Shown here: positions 1 to 8,251 of the stretch, piece by piece | Position numbering within the stretch: position 1 is the first letter of the stretch | Layout: each line of letters starts with the position of its first letter | NCBI RefSeq assembly: GCF_019457635.1 | Contig: NZ_CP080412.1 | Span: 1,178,001 to 1,242,000 of the forward strand | Origin: Shewanella mangrovisoli | GTDB lineage: Bacteria > Pseudomonadota > Gammaproteobacteria > Enterobacterales > Shewanellaceae | Direction of reading: 5' to 3' | DNA: 64,000 nucleotides | Notes under the pieces: model-generated | Seen by the model: the letters and a program-made list of their open reading frames with translations, nothing else | What the model was told of the DNA's origin: nothing | Database searches by the model: none | Program-made: the position numbers and the translations under genes

Positions 1-393
1 CAGTGGGAATTCACCCAAAATATCCACTTGTTTAGTGTTATCCACGATACAGACAAACTTTTCAGCCACAGCCGCAACGATTTTCTCGCGGGTTAATGCC
101 GCGCCGCCGCCTTTGATCATGTCCATATGGCCGTTGATTTCATCGGCACCATCGACATACACAGATAATTTATCGACGCTGTTTAAGTCATAAACTGGGA
201 TGCCAAGGGCTTTCATCTTTTGGGTTGAGGCTTCAGAGCTTGATACCGCACCTTCAATATCGGCCTTCATGGTGGCGAGGGCATCGATAAAGTGATTGAC
301 GGTTGAGCCTGTGCCTACACCCACAATGCTGTCTTTCTCAACGTATTTGAGAGCAGCCCAGCCAGCGGCTTTTTTCATTTCATCTTGAGTCAT
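1..393 (-). CDS. rpiA: Ribose-5-phosphate isomerase A (partial, C-terminus outside window)
   Basis: Interconverts ribose-5-phosphate and ribulose-5-phosphate in the non-oxidative pentose phosphate pathway (cytosol). The 131 visible residues begin [15 protein letters not shown] and carry the family landmarks GVGTGSTV (phosphate loop, about residues 25-32), [14 protein letters not shown] (catalytic Asp region) and [14 protein letters not shown] (catalytic Glu and Lys region). The family is about 219 residues long, so roughly 88 residues lie beyond the window start. The start is the ATG read from 393. Identity is clear from the motifs; nothing unusual is seen in the visible part. Confidence 0.96.
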   Translation of the reverse strand, partial: MTQDEMKKAAGWAALKYVEKDSIVGVGTGSTVNHFIDALATMKADIEGAVSSSEASTQKMKALGIPVYDLNSVDKLSVYVDGADEINGHMDMIKGGGAALTREKIVAAVAEKFVCIVDNTKQVDILGEFPL

Positions 394-688
394 GTTGACA
401 TCCTGTAATGGCAAATGAGTAAAAAATTCTGGGCTTAGTATACTCTTTTCCATCAAAGTGTGTGGTGCTATTGCACTGTAGCTGTGATCTTGGGCGGTGA
501 TCTCGTGCAGTGTCCTGTTTACAGTGCTTACAGATTTAATCACTAAGTGAACTCGTTAAAATGAGTGATGCGCCTAAGATAAAGCCCATTTGGCTATTGA
601 CGATTCGCTAGGCGGGCTTAATCTAACTAAGTTACTATGGTAAAAGCAGAATTGATAAAAACAGCATTATTTGTTTAAGGGAGTATAT

Positions 689-1615
689 ATGGCAGGGGCG
701 AGTTTATTAACCTTACTCGACGATATTGCGTCCATATTGGATGACGTGGCGGTGATGAGTAAGGTCGCGGCCAAGAAAACCGCTGGGGTGTTAGGGGACG
801 ATTTGGCTTTAAACGCCCAGCAAGTCACAGGTGTGAGTGCCGACCGTGAATTACCCGTGGTCTGGGCGGTCGCCTTAGGCTCGTTTCGCAATAAATTGAT
901 TTTAGTGCCCGCGGCCATGTTGACCAGCGCCTTTATTCCTTGGGCGGTGACCCCCTTATTGATGTTCGGCGGCTTGTTTTTATGTTTTGAAGGCTTCGAG
1001 AAATTACACCACAGCTATAGCCATCGAAAAGATAAACATGCGGAGCAGGCCGAATCTGACTTACCCGAGATAAGCGACCTCGCGGCCTATGAGAAGGAAA
1101 AGGTGAAGGGCGCGATCCGCACCGACTTTGTGCTGTCGGCAGAAATTATCGCCATCACCTTAGGCATAGTCGCGGACAAGTCGCTAACGACGCAATTTTT
1201 TACCCTCGCGATTATCGGTATTGTGATGACTATAGGCGTTTATGGTTTGGTCGCGGCGATTGTCAAAATGGACGATGCGGGGTTGTATCTGAGCCAGCGT
1301 CAGGGCGAGTCGAGCTTTACTCGCTTTAATCGTAAGTTGGGTTTTGGCCTGCTTAGCGCGGCCCCTGTGTTGATGAAGAGCTTAACCATTATTGGTACTG
1401 CCGCCATGTTTATGGTGGGCGGCGGCATTCTGACCCATGGATTACATTGGGTCGGCGAGCAAATTCACCATGCTGAGCAATTTGTGGAAACCATTGCCGT
1501 CGTCGGCCCAGTGCTTGGGTTACTGACGCCGAGCATACTTAACGCGCTCTTTGGTATAGCAGCGGGCGCGGTGGCGGTGCTGCTGATGACGGGATTCCAA
1601 AAGCTGCGTAGCTGA
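689..1615 (+). CDS. DUF808 / YedI-family inner-membrane protein
   Basis: A 308-residue predicted inner-membrane protein of the DUF808 (YedI) family, whose function is unknown. The N-terminal stretch MAGASLLTLLDDIASILDD, followed by MSKVAAKKTAGVLGDDLALN and ELPVVWAVALGSF, is typical of the family. Several hydrophobic segments follow (about residues 75-105, 155-205, 230-260 and 270-300), with a charged His-rich stretch near HHSYSHRKDKHAEQ. The start is the ATG at 689, because AAGGGAG lies 5 bases upstream; a TTG 18 bases earlier has no such site. It stands alone, about 100 bases before the exonuclease gene and in the same direction. The role cannot be inferred from the sequence. Confidence 0.88.
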   Translation: MAGASLLTLLDDIASILDDVAVMSKVAAKKTAGVLGDDLALNAQQVTGVSADRELPVVWAVALGSFRNKLILVPAAMLTSAFIPWAVTPLLMFGGLFLCFEGFEKLHHSYSHRKDKHAEQAESDLPEISDLAAYEKEKVKGAIRTDFVLSAEIIAITLGIVADKSLTTQFFTLAIIGIVMTIGVYGLVAAIVKMDDAGLYLSQRQGESSFTRFNRKLGFGLLSAAPVLMKSLTIIGTAAMFMVGGGILTHGLHWVGEQIHHAEQFVETIAVVGPVLGLLTPSILNALFGIAAGAVAVLLMTGFQKLRS

Positions 1616-1718
1616 TCCGTTTTCATCCTTTATTGCTGGCCACTATTGAGTCAGCTAACCCGAGTTACGCGAGTGCGAATGTGCTCGCTGCGAGTATTCC
1701 AGTGCTCAAGGACGAAGT

Positions 1719-2630
1719 ATGCAATTAATGCGTTATTGCCTTTCTCCCAATAAGTTGGCTTGGCTGCGTCAGGAATTAGGCGAACACGCCGACGAGCTTA
1801 TCGCGGCGATGGATAAAGCTGGGAGTCACTATCTAGCTGGATTAGCCGAGTCCCAAGCGGAGGACTTATCGGCAGCCGATTCGCAACTTAAGTTCCAATG
1901 GTTTCAGCAGAAGCTTGCCTTAACCACGCGCCTAACTGATGCCGAGCTGGCAAACCTTACGCCACTGTCGCTGGTGGATATAAGGGGCGAAATACGGGAG
2001 GAAATGCGGGTTGAAATGCATGTTGAATTAGTCACGCCCGATAAGCTTACTACCGCATTACAACAACTTAGCCGTGAATCCGTATTGGGGTTTGATACCG
2101 AAACACGGGCAAGCTTTGAGCCGGGCGTTCAATATCCCTTGAGCTTAGTGCAATTGGCAACCTCAGATATCTGCTATTTATTTCAGCGGGCGGTATTGGG
2201 TGAGAGGCTCGCCGAACTTAAACCTTTGCTCGAAAATGAGCAGATCCTCAAAGTGGGGATCGGATTAAGGGGTGACGGTCAAGCGCTTAAACGGGATTGG
2301 GATATTCAGGTCTCTCCACGACTCGATTTAAATTGGGCGATGGCGCAGCTCGGCGCCGGAAAGGAGATGGGCACGCGGCAATTGGTGGCGGCATTACTGC
2401 ATAAACGTATCGATAAACCTAAAAAAATTACTCTCTCGAATTGGCAACAGGTGCCTTTATCCCAAGCGCAAATTCAGTACGCCGCCCTCGATGCATTGGC
2501 GGCAAACCTGTGTTTTTGGCAGTTAATCGACAAGCTGCAAGGTTTTTATGGCAAAACGACAGTCGGTAATAAACCCTTATTGCCGACGAGTTTAGCAGCA
2601 CGACTCGCGAGCTATTTTCATCCGGCTTAA
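1719..2630 (+). CDS. DEDDy 3'-5' exonuclease domain protein (RNase D / WRN-exo-like)
   Basis: A 303-residue protein with a single DEDDy exonuclease domain in its C-terminal two thirds. The motifs are visible: Exo I FDTETR (D126, E128), Exo II in GIGLRGDGQALKRDW (D186) and Exo III QYAALDAL (Y254, D258). These four acidic residues bind two metal ions in this family and hydrolyse DNA or RNA from the 3' end. The N-terminal 105 residues are unlike RNase D, and no HRDC domain follows, so it is not canonical Rnd. The domain type resembles the stand-alone exonuclease of WRN-like proteins. Substrate and pathway are not evident. It lies 44 bases upstream of the Cys-rich gene at 2675 and may be co-transcribed with it. 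Confidence 0.85.
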   Translation: MQLMRYCLSPNKLAWLRQELGEHADELIAAMDKAGSHYLAGLAESQAEDLSAADSQLKFQWFQQKLALTTRLTDAELANLTPLSLVDIRGEIREEMRVEMHVELVTPDKLTTALQQLSRESVLGFDTETRASFEPGVQYPLSLVQLATSDICYLFQRAVLGERLAELKPLLENEQILKVGIGLRGDGQALKRDWDIQVSPRLDLNWAMAQLGAGKEMGTRQLVAALLHKRIDKPKKITLSNWQQVPLSQAQIQYAALDALAANLCFWQLIDKLQGFYGKTTVGNKPLLPTSLAARLASYFHPA

Positions 2631-2674
2631 GACTTAAGATAAGGTCGCGAAGATAAGGATTAGGGGGACGAGCG

Positions 2675-3643
2675 ATGTTGGATGCGATTTGTGTACTCAC
2701 AACCGAGACTGCGGCAGAGCACGCTTCGTCGCCATTACGACTCAACCCTAATGCGCAGGCCAGTGTCACCTACAGTGTGTTCAAATTTCAGCAGTTACCC
2801 GAGGCTGAGATTGAGCGTTTGCGCCAACATTTATATTGCCCCGCCTGCTACGGCAAAGCCTATTTTCGTAAAGCATCTAAGGATGGTAAGGCCGCCTGTT
2901 TTGGCTCCCGTTACCATAAGCTCGATTGCATCGAATTTAATCCGTCGGCGCAAAAGTCCCGTGAAGAACAAGATGCCCTCGAAGTGCAGCAACAACTGCT
3001 CGACGCCGATGCCTTGGTGATCGATTTTTCGCTCAATCCCAGTAATAAGAGACCATCTAGCTCAACGCTCAAAGTGAACGCTCCCCAAGAGCAAGAGGTT
3101 GGGTCCAAAAGTAAAACTGCAAATGAGACCGAGCCATTAGAGTCAGTGCAGGAGCCTAAAACTGGCTATCAGGTGACGCCCGATAAGCATGAGGTAGCCA
3201 TCACGGCAAAGCGAACTCCGAGCCAAGGGCTAGAAAAGTTACTCCATAGCCTGCTGCGCGGCTCGGATTTGGCGACTTCCGATCTTTGGGTTTACACCGA
3301 TGATGAGCGCAAGTATCGCTGGCGGGCGAAGAATCTGTTTGTGAATTTTGCCGATGCGGATCCGACGGATAACAAACCCCATATGTACTGGGGCACTATC
3401 TCCCATAGCGACCCGACCTTATCTTGGCTCAATCCCGCCGACAGTAAAGACATAGGTATTCCTATCGAGGGCGTCAAAACTAAACTGTTTAAGCGCTTTA
3501 ATATCGAAGATAAACGGGATTTAGAAGGCGCAGGGCTTATCCTGTTTGGTAAGTGTTTTTGGAATAAGGATAAGACCCGTAAAATTATCCAGCTTTGGGA
3601 CAATGACTTGCGGCGGATTTTTATCTCAACCCTTGATGATTAA
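2675..3643 (+). CDS. Hypothetical protein with N-terminal four-Cys (zinc-finger-like) motif
   Basis: A 322-residue protein that I do not recognise. Residues 55-85 carry CPAC, then C75 and C85 with a His at 81 (C-x2-C-x16-C-x9-C), which looks like a zinc-binding knuckle. Residues about 90-180 are polar, low in complexity and probably disordered (rich in Gln, Ser, Lys and Glu). Residues 185-322 form a second, apparently globular domain rich in Trp and Phe (for example WRAKNLFVNFADAD, YWGTISHSDPTLSWL and GLILFGKCFWN). AGGGGG lies 7 bases before the ATG. The gene follows the exonuclease gene by 44 bases, so a nucleic-acid-related role is conceivable, but this rests on context only. Confidence 0.8.
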   Translation: MLDAICVLTTETAAEHASSPLRLNPNAQASVTYSVFKFQQLPEAEIERLRQHLYCPACYGKAYFRKASKDGKAACFGSRYHKLDCIEFNPSAQKSREEQDALEVQQQLLDADALVIDFSLNPSNKRPSSSTLKVNAPQEQEVGSKSKTANETEPLESVQEPKTGYQVTPDKHEVAITAKRTPSQGLEKLLHSLLRGSDLATSDLWVYTDDERKYRWRAKNLFVNFADADPTDNKPHMYWGTISHSDPTLSWLNPADSKDIGIPIEGVKTKLFKRFNIEDKRDLEGAGLILFGKCFWNKDKTRKIIQLWDNDLRRIFISTLDD

Positions 3644-3908
3644 CCATCCGTGATGGGATTTGCCAGTGAGTGCATGGTACGCACTGCGCTTAAATTCATC
3701 TTTTAAGGTATTTTTCACGACTCTTTTGTTAGTTTTTTGCCATAGAGAGAGCATCGTTTCTTAATGTTTGCTCAGTTGCAGGCGGGTTTTTCACGCTCTG
3801 CACTGAGCTTACATGCTGACTTTTTCAGCTTTATGCCAATTAAATCAACAGTAGATGGCAAACTTGTTTGAAAATTCCTCAGTTAATTAAGTTTGTCATA
3901 AAAAGTCC
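3644..3908. other. Intergenic region without recognisable gene
   Basis: The stretch between the Cys-rich protein gene and the tRNA-Trp promoter is AT-rich. I see no open frame with a ribosome binding site, no strong terminator hairpin and no repeat shared with the rest of the window. Confidence 0.5.
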
Positions 3909-3937
3909 TTTACCTTTGAGAGTGCTTTTAGCATAAT
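3909..3937 (+). promoter_or_regulatory. Predicted sigma70 promoter of tRNA-Trp
   Basis: TTTACC (3909-3914), a 17-base spacer and CATAAT (3932-3937), followed by the GC-rich discriminator GCCCCAC just before the tRNA. The CATAAT box and the GC-rich discriminator also occur at the promoter of the tRNA cluster at 35102. A GC-rich discriminator is typical of stringently controlled stable-RNA promoters. Confidence 0.65.
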
Positions 3938-3950
3938 GCCCCACGTCAAC

Positions 3951-4027
3951 AGGGGTGTAGTTCCAATTGGTAGAACAGCGGTCTCCAAAACCGATGGTTG
4001 CGGGTTCGAGTCCTGCCACCCCTGCCA
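3951..4027 (+). tRNA. tRNA-Trp (anticodon CCA)
   Basis: A 77-base tRNA with encoded CCA end. The acceptor stem AGGGGTG pairs with CACCCCT. The D stem is GTTC/GAAC, the anticodon loop is CTCCAAA with anticodon CCA, and the T arm contains GGTTCGAGTCC. The bottom pair of the anticodon stem is a G-A mismatch (GCGGT against ACCGA), and the D loop has one base more than E. coli tRNA-Trp. Neither obviously disables it. It is flanked by its own promoter and terminator. Confidence 0.95.
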
Positions 4028-4035
4028 AATAAAAC

Positions 4036-4071
4036 AACGGCTTGCATAGAAATATGCGAGCCGTTTTATTT
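4036..4071 (+). terminator. Rho-independent terminator after tRNA-Trp
   Basis: The stem AACGGCTTGCATA / TATGCGAGCCGTT (4036-4048 / 4053-4065) has a GAAA tetraloop and a T-rich tail, TTATTTT. It lies 9 bases after the tRNA CCA end. Confidence 0.85.
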
Positions 4072-4197
4072 TGCGCGCGATAAAATTTCCCTGCGCATTT
4101 GCTTACATTTGTTAAGTAAAGGTATTTGCAACTTTCGTAGGGTCTAACATACAATCGCAAGCCCTTTGGTTTGAGGATGTATGGTTTGAGCTCTGTG

Positions 4198-4476
4198 ATG
4201 CAAACAAGGCGCAGATTAGCACTATGGCTTGCAGCCATCTTAGTGTTGCTGTCTGTTGCGTTTGCGGTGCACAGTGTTTCCCACCTCAATGATGATACCA
4301 AGGCCCACTGCGCGCTGTGTTTGCATCAGCACCAATTGCAGCATGCCATCTCATACTCTCCGCTAGATTTTCAAGTTACTCAACAGGGCGTTATCTCGGT
4401 TGAGTTTGATGTTATTTCCTTTAAGACGCCATTTAGGCGCCACTTTCATAGCCGCGCGCCGCCGCTAACAGCCTAA
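4198..4476 (+). CDS. Small His/Cys-rich membrane-anchored protein (DUF2946-like)
   Basis: A 92-residue protein with a positively charged N-terminus (MQTRRR), one transmembrane or signal-anchor segment (about residues 7-24) and a His/Cys-rich region: H25, H29, H37, C38, C41, H43, H45 and H49 (HSVSH and HCALCLHQHQ). This pattern suggests metal binding on the periplasmic side. Similar small proteins (DUF2946) are often found next to TonB-dependent receptors; the family assignment is from pattern memory. The start at 4198 has TGAG at 7 bases; an in-frame ATG at 4177 is an alternative with an SD placed too close. It lies 84 bases upstream of the TonB receptor gene, probably in one operon, and may assist metal or metal-chelate uptake. 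Confidence 0.68.
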   Translation: MQTRRRLALWLAAILVLLSVAFAVHSVSHLNDDTKAHCALCLHQHQLQHAISYSPLDFQVTQQGVISVEFDVISFKTPFRRHFHSRAPPLTA

Positions 4477-4560
4477 CTCCTGCTTTTTATCTATTTCTCT
4501 TATTTTTCGAGCGCCTTGGCTTAACTAAGGTACCCGATGCTGTTTATTTTTGGAGTAAAA

Positions 4561-6708
4561 ATGGCTGTTTATATGAGCCACAAGCGCTCGGCATTCGTGC
4601 TGGGCGTGGCGTTATTTGCGTTGGATGCGAGTGTTCCCCTATTGGCCGCCGAGGCTGTGCCAACTGATACCACTGGACTTAATGACGATATCGAGCGTTT
4701 AAGCATTCATTATCGTCAGGCCTACCGCGGCAATGTGCCGGCGACTGAGTTGCCCCAGGCCATTACTGTGCTAGATGAGCAACTGATTAAAGATACTGGA
4801 CTGACGCGTTTTCAAGACTTATTGGATTATTCCGCCAGTGTCGCGCGGCAAAACAATGGTGGAGGGCTTTGGGATAGTTTTTCGTTACGGGGCTTTCCTG
4901 GGAATGAAAACATGCCATCGGGCTATTTAATCAATGGTTTTAATGGTGGTCGAGGTTTTAGTGGCCATAGAGATCTATCGAACGTAGCCTATGTGGAAAT
5001 CCTCAAAGGCCCGGGCTCGGCGCTTTATGGACGCTCGGAGCCCGGCGGCACTGTGAATATTGTGACTAAAAAGCCGCAGTACGAGGCGCAGGGCTATTTA
5101 AAAGCCTCCGCGGGGAGTTTTGATCAATATCGGTTAGAAGGGGATTTTACCTCGGGGCTGACCGATACCTTGGCCTTCAGGATCAATGGCGCTTGGCAGG
5201 AGCATGACAGTTTTCGCGATTACGTGTTTAGCGATAAAAAGATCGTCACACCATCGCTGCGCTGGCAACTGTCGGATAAGTCATCGCTCCTGTATGAGGT
5301 TGAATATCTTAAGCAAGAACAGTTATTTGACCGTGGCGTAGTAGTGCTCAATAACGACTTTAATACCGTGCCCCGTTCGCGTTACTTGGGTGAGCCCAAC
5401 GATGGGCCAACTAAAGTGGATGCGACTGGGCATCAGCTTACCTATGAGTATGAATTGAATGAGGATTGGTCGCTTACCGCGGGTTATAACTATCGCGATT
5501 CGAGCTTAAATGGCTACTCATCGGATGCCGAATTAGCAAAGGGGCGTCAATCCTTATATGACGATGGCCGTACTCTGACGCGGCAACATCGCTATCGAGA
5601 TTACGCTTCAGAGGATCATTCAGTGCGTGCCGAACTCAGCGGCCAGTTTGATACTGGCAGCATAAGACACAATCTGCTGCTTGGGACGGATGCCTATCAT
5701 TATCGACTGAAAACGGGACTCTACCGTTATCGAGGCCAGAAGGGCGCCTATGCTATCGATATTTTTACCCCCCAATATGGCGCTGCTCAGCCTGAGGTCA
5801 GTCTGCTGTATGAAAACCGAGAGACTCAAGATGCCTGGGGCGCCTATTTACAGGATCAATTGGAGTTAACCGAGCACTGGAAACTGCATTTAGGGTTAAG
5901 GTTTGACCGTTATTCCCAAGAAATCGCTGAGCAGGTCAACGCGAGTCTGTCGGATCAAAGCGACCACAGGGTCAGCCCGAAAGTCGGATTAGTTTATCAA
6001 TGGTCTGAGGCGTTAAGTGTTTACGGCTCCTATTCGGAAGGGTTTTTACCGCTTTCAGGCACTGATTATGCGGGTAATCCCTTCGATCCAGAGGAGAGCA
6101 AATCCGTTGAGTTGGGGGTTAAGTTCAACAGCACTTGGTTTGAGTTACCCGTCAATGGCAGTGTGGCTTGGTTTGATGCGCAAAAGAGCAATATCTTGAC
6201 CTCAGATTCCGTTAATGTCGGCTTTTCGGCGACCCTTGGTGAAGCCAAGAGCACGGGGATTGAATTGGATATTGCGGCCGAGTTGACTGAGAGCTTACAA
6301 GCAACCTTGTCCTATGCCTACCTGAATACCCGCACGGCGAACGACAGCCTGAATCTGGATTGGGGCGTGTTAATTCCGGCGGGGAGTCCGCTGGTCAATG
6401 TGCCAAAACACACGGGCAGTGTCATTCTCAAGCAGGACTTAAATGATCTTTCTATCGACGGTCATTTAGGGTTGAGTTGGCGTTATGTGGACTCACGCTT
6501 GGGCGATTCGGCCGATCCGAGTTTTCAATTACCGAGTTATCAGTTGCTTGGAATGTTCTTCACTACTCGGCTTGGCGAAAACCTCAGTCTCGCGCTCAAT
6601 GTCGATAACCTGCTGGATGAGCACTATATCGCCAGCAGTTATTCGGCGCTGTGGGCCGTACCGGGTGAGCCACGTAACGTTAAAGTGAGTGTTAGCTATG
6701 AATTCTAA
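4561..6708 (+). CDS. TonB-dependent siderophore-type outer-membrane receptor
   Basis: A 715-residue receptor that imports ferric siderophores or related ligands through the outer membrane using TonB/ExbBD energy. It has a signal peptide ending near LLAAEA. The plug domain spans about residues 60-170: ELPQAITVLDEQLI, DLLDYSASVARQNNGG, SLRGFPGNENMPSGYLING and ILKGPGSALYGRSEPGGTVN. The latter is the TonB-dependent siderophore receptor signature. A 22-strand barrel follows and ends in VSYEF, with the terminal Phe needed for barrel assembly. The start is the ATG at 4561, because GGAG lies 5 bases upstream; the ATG at 4537 lacks an SD. The 3' end overlaps the next gene by 11 bases. The ligand cannot be deduced. 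I saw no convincing Fur box directly upstream. Confidence 0.93.
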   Translation: MAVYMSHKRSAFVLGVALFALDASVPLLAAEAVPTDTTGLNDDIERLSIHYRQAYRGNVPATELPQAITVLDEQLIKDTGLTRFQDLLDYSASVARQNNGGGLWDSFSLRGFPGNENMPSGYLINGFNGGRGFSGHRDLSNVAYVEILKGPGSALYGRSEPGGTVNIVTKKPQYEAQGYLKASAGSFDQYRLEGDFTSGLTDTLAFRINGAWQEHDSFRDYVFSDKKIVTPSLRWQLSDKSSLLYEVEYLKQEQLFDRGVVVLNNDFNTVPRSRYLGEPNDGPTKVDATGHQLTYEYELNEDWSLTAGYNYRDSSLNGYSSDAELAKGRQSLYDDGRTLTRQHRYRDYASEDHSVRAELSGQFDTGSIRHNLLLGTDAYHYRLKTGLYRYRGQKGAYAIDIFTPQYGAAQPEVSLLYENRETQDAWGAYLQDQLELTEHWKLHLGLRFDRYSQEIAEQVNASLSDQSDHRVSPKVGLVYQWSEALSVYGSYSEGFLPLSGTDYAGNPFDPEESKSVELGVKFNSTWFELPVNGSVAWFDAQKSNILTSDSVNVGFSATLGEAKSTGIELDIAAELTESLQATLSYAYLNTRTANDSLNLDWGVLIPAGSPLVNVPKHTGSVILKQDLNDLSIDGHLGLSWRYVDSRLGDSADPSFQLPSYQLLGMFFTTRLGENLSLALNVDNLLDEHYIASSYSALWAVPGEPRNVKVSVSYEF

Positions 6709-7903
6709 TACCACAGTGACACCCGCGGCTTCGCTGGTGGCGCCTAAACTGCAAGGGCGTCAGCGGATCAATAGCATCGACATGATGCGCGGCTTAGTGA
6801 TGTTGATTATGTTGCTCGACCATGTGCGGGAGCGGTTTTTCCTGCATATGCAGGTGAGTGACCCAATGGATTTAAGTACTACAAACTGGGCGCTGTTTGT
6901 CAGCCGTTTTGCGGCGCACTTTTGTGCGCCAGTCTTCGTCTTTTTAACTGGGGTTTCGGCTTGGCTTTACGCCAATCGTGGTCAAGGTGAACCGCGCTCT
7001 GCGCGCGAGTTTTTAATCAAGCGCGGACTATTCTTAATCGCCCTTGAGGTGCTGGTGATTAATTTCTCATGGATGGGTAATTATCACACCCTGTGGTTGC
7101 AGGTGATTTGGGTGATAGGACTGAGCATGTTGGCCCTTGCGGCATTAATCAACCTCCCAAAGCTGTGGATGGCATTACTCGGACTATTGATTGTCTTTGG
7201 CCATAACCTATTGTCGCCTATCCATTTTACGCCAGAAGAGTGGGGCTATAGTCTGTGGACGATATTGCATGACCGGGGTTATTTGATTGCCGAGGGCGAG
7301 CTTAAGCTGAAGATAAGTTACCCAGCGCTACCTTGGATTGGCGTGATTTTATTGGGCTATGTGGCAGGCCCCGTATTTGGCCGAGGGATGGATGCGTGGC
7401 AGCGTCAGCAAAAATTAATATTACTAGGGCTTGGCTGCACTCTGCTGTTTGGTTTACTGCGTGGGTTTAATATCTACGGCGAGACGCTACCTTGGCAGTT
7501 TGGCGATACCCTAGGCCAAACCTTAATGTCGGTATTTAACCTCACTAAGTATCCGCCATCATTGAGTTTTTTGTTGGTGACCTTAGGCGGGATGTTCTAT
7601 GGACTAGTGCTGTTTGAGCGCTATTTTGCGACAGGCAGTGTATTAGGTTGGATGGGGCAGAGGTTGGCAGAGTTTGGTTCAGTGCCTATGTTCTTCTATA
7701 TCTTGCACTTATATGTGCTGCTGTTGCTGTATTCGCTGGCTAAATGGGTATTTGGCGCAAACCATGGTGAGCTGTTTGGCGTAGCGCATATGGGGTGGAT
7801 ATGGCTGATAAGCTTAGTCTTGATCCCCTTACTCTATTATCCCGTGCGCTGGTTTAGTCGTTACAAAGGACAGAGTCAGCAGACTTGGCTTAAGTATCTC
7901 TAA
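6698..7903 (+). CDS. DUF1624 (heparan-alpha-glucosaminide N-acetyltransferase-like) membrane protein
   Basis: A 401-residue polytopic inner-membrane protein. The N-terminal INSIDMMRGLVMLIMLLDHV is the DUF1624 / COG3503 signature, with the conserved Asp-x-x-Arg-Gly and Asp-His. About ten hydrophobic segments follow. The family is related to membrane acyltransferases that transfer acyl groups across the membrane; the substrate here is unknown. The start is the ATG at 6698, inside the end of the receptor gene (11-base overlap), with GTGAG upstream, so the two are almost certainly translationally coupled. The coupling suggests that the enzyme modifies a ligand or cell-surface molecule linked to the receptor; this is inference. 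It ends 27 bases before the MITE-like element. Confidence 0.88.
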   Translation: MNSNTTVTPAASLVAPKLQGRQRINSIDMMRGLVMLIMLLDHVRERFFLHMQVSDPMDLSTTNWALFVSRFAAHFCAPVFVFLTGVSAWLYANRGQGEPRSAREFLIKRGLFLIALEVLVINFSWMGNYHTLWLQVIWVIGLSMLALAALINLPKLWMALLGLLIVFGHNLLSPIHFTPEEWGYSLWTILHDRGYLIAEGELKLKISYPALPWIGVILLGYVAGPVFGRGMDAWQRQQKLILLGLGCTLLFGLLRGFNIYGETLPWQFGDTLGQTLMSVFNLTKYPPSLSFLLVTLGGMFYGLVLFERYFATGSVLGWMGQRLAEFGSVPMFFYILHLYVLLLLYSLAKWVFGANHGELFGVAHMGWIWLISLVLIPLLYYPVRWFSRYKGQSQQTWLKYL

Positions 7904-7930
7904 ATAGGCTTTAGTATCAATAAATGCCTA

Positions 7931-8194
7931 GGGCGTGTTAACGTTTCAGGGTTGTTTTTGCAGCAATTTGGCAGGCTTTTATGCAAGGCAAAGTCCGTGC
8001 GGTGTAGTTATTCTACATAAACGGACGATAACGCGGCAAAAAAGCCTGCCAAATGCTGCCCGAAGGGTTCGTCTGGCAAGCCCTTGCTCTTTGTCACTCG
8101 TCATTTGAGTAGAATAACTACACATCATTCCTCGTTTCGCGAGCACGTGCTTGCCAGAACGAACAAAATCTAATCTCGAAACGTTAACACGCCC
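7931..8194. mobile_element. MITE-like non-autonomous element, 264 bp
   Basis: The element is bounded by perfect inverted repeats: TAGGGCGTGTTAACGTTTC (7929-7947) and its exact complement at 8178-8196. The outermost TA occurs on both sides and could be a TA target duplication. It holds no open frame of note. The interior is organised as nested hairpins. GCAGCAATTTGGCAGGCTTTT (from 7960) pairs with the stretch near 8038-8059. GTGTAGTTATTCTAC (8002-8016) has an exact inverted copy at 8109-8123. GTTCGTCTGGCAAGC (8067-8081) pairs with 8149-8164. It lies between the convergent DUF1624 and dps genes. No transposase gene is present in the window. Confidence 0.78.
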
Positions 8195-8251
8195 TAATAA
8201 AATGGCCGAGCGCGTGACTGCTCGGCCATTTGGCTTGGGATGATGAAAGGG

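Noticed and set aside
2682..3020. 112-codon frame overlapping the start of the Cys-rich protein gene
   Set aside because: The frame at 2675 has the SD and a long folded C-terminal domain; the other frame is a shadow.
4085..4197. Search for a Fur box upstream of the TonB receptor operon
   Set aside because: No stretch came close to the Fur consensus, so iron control of this locus is not claimed.
3879..4301. Open frame on the minus strand across tRNA-Trp
   Set aside because: It runs through the tRNA, its promoter and terminator, and against the next gene; a chance frame.
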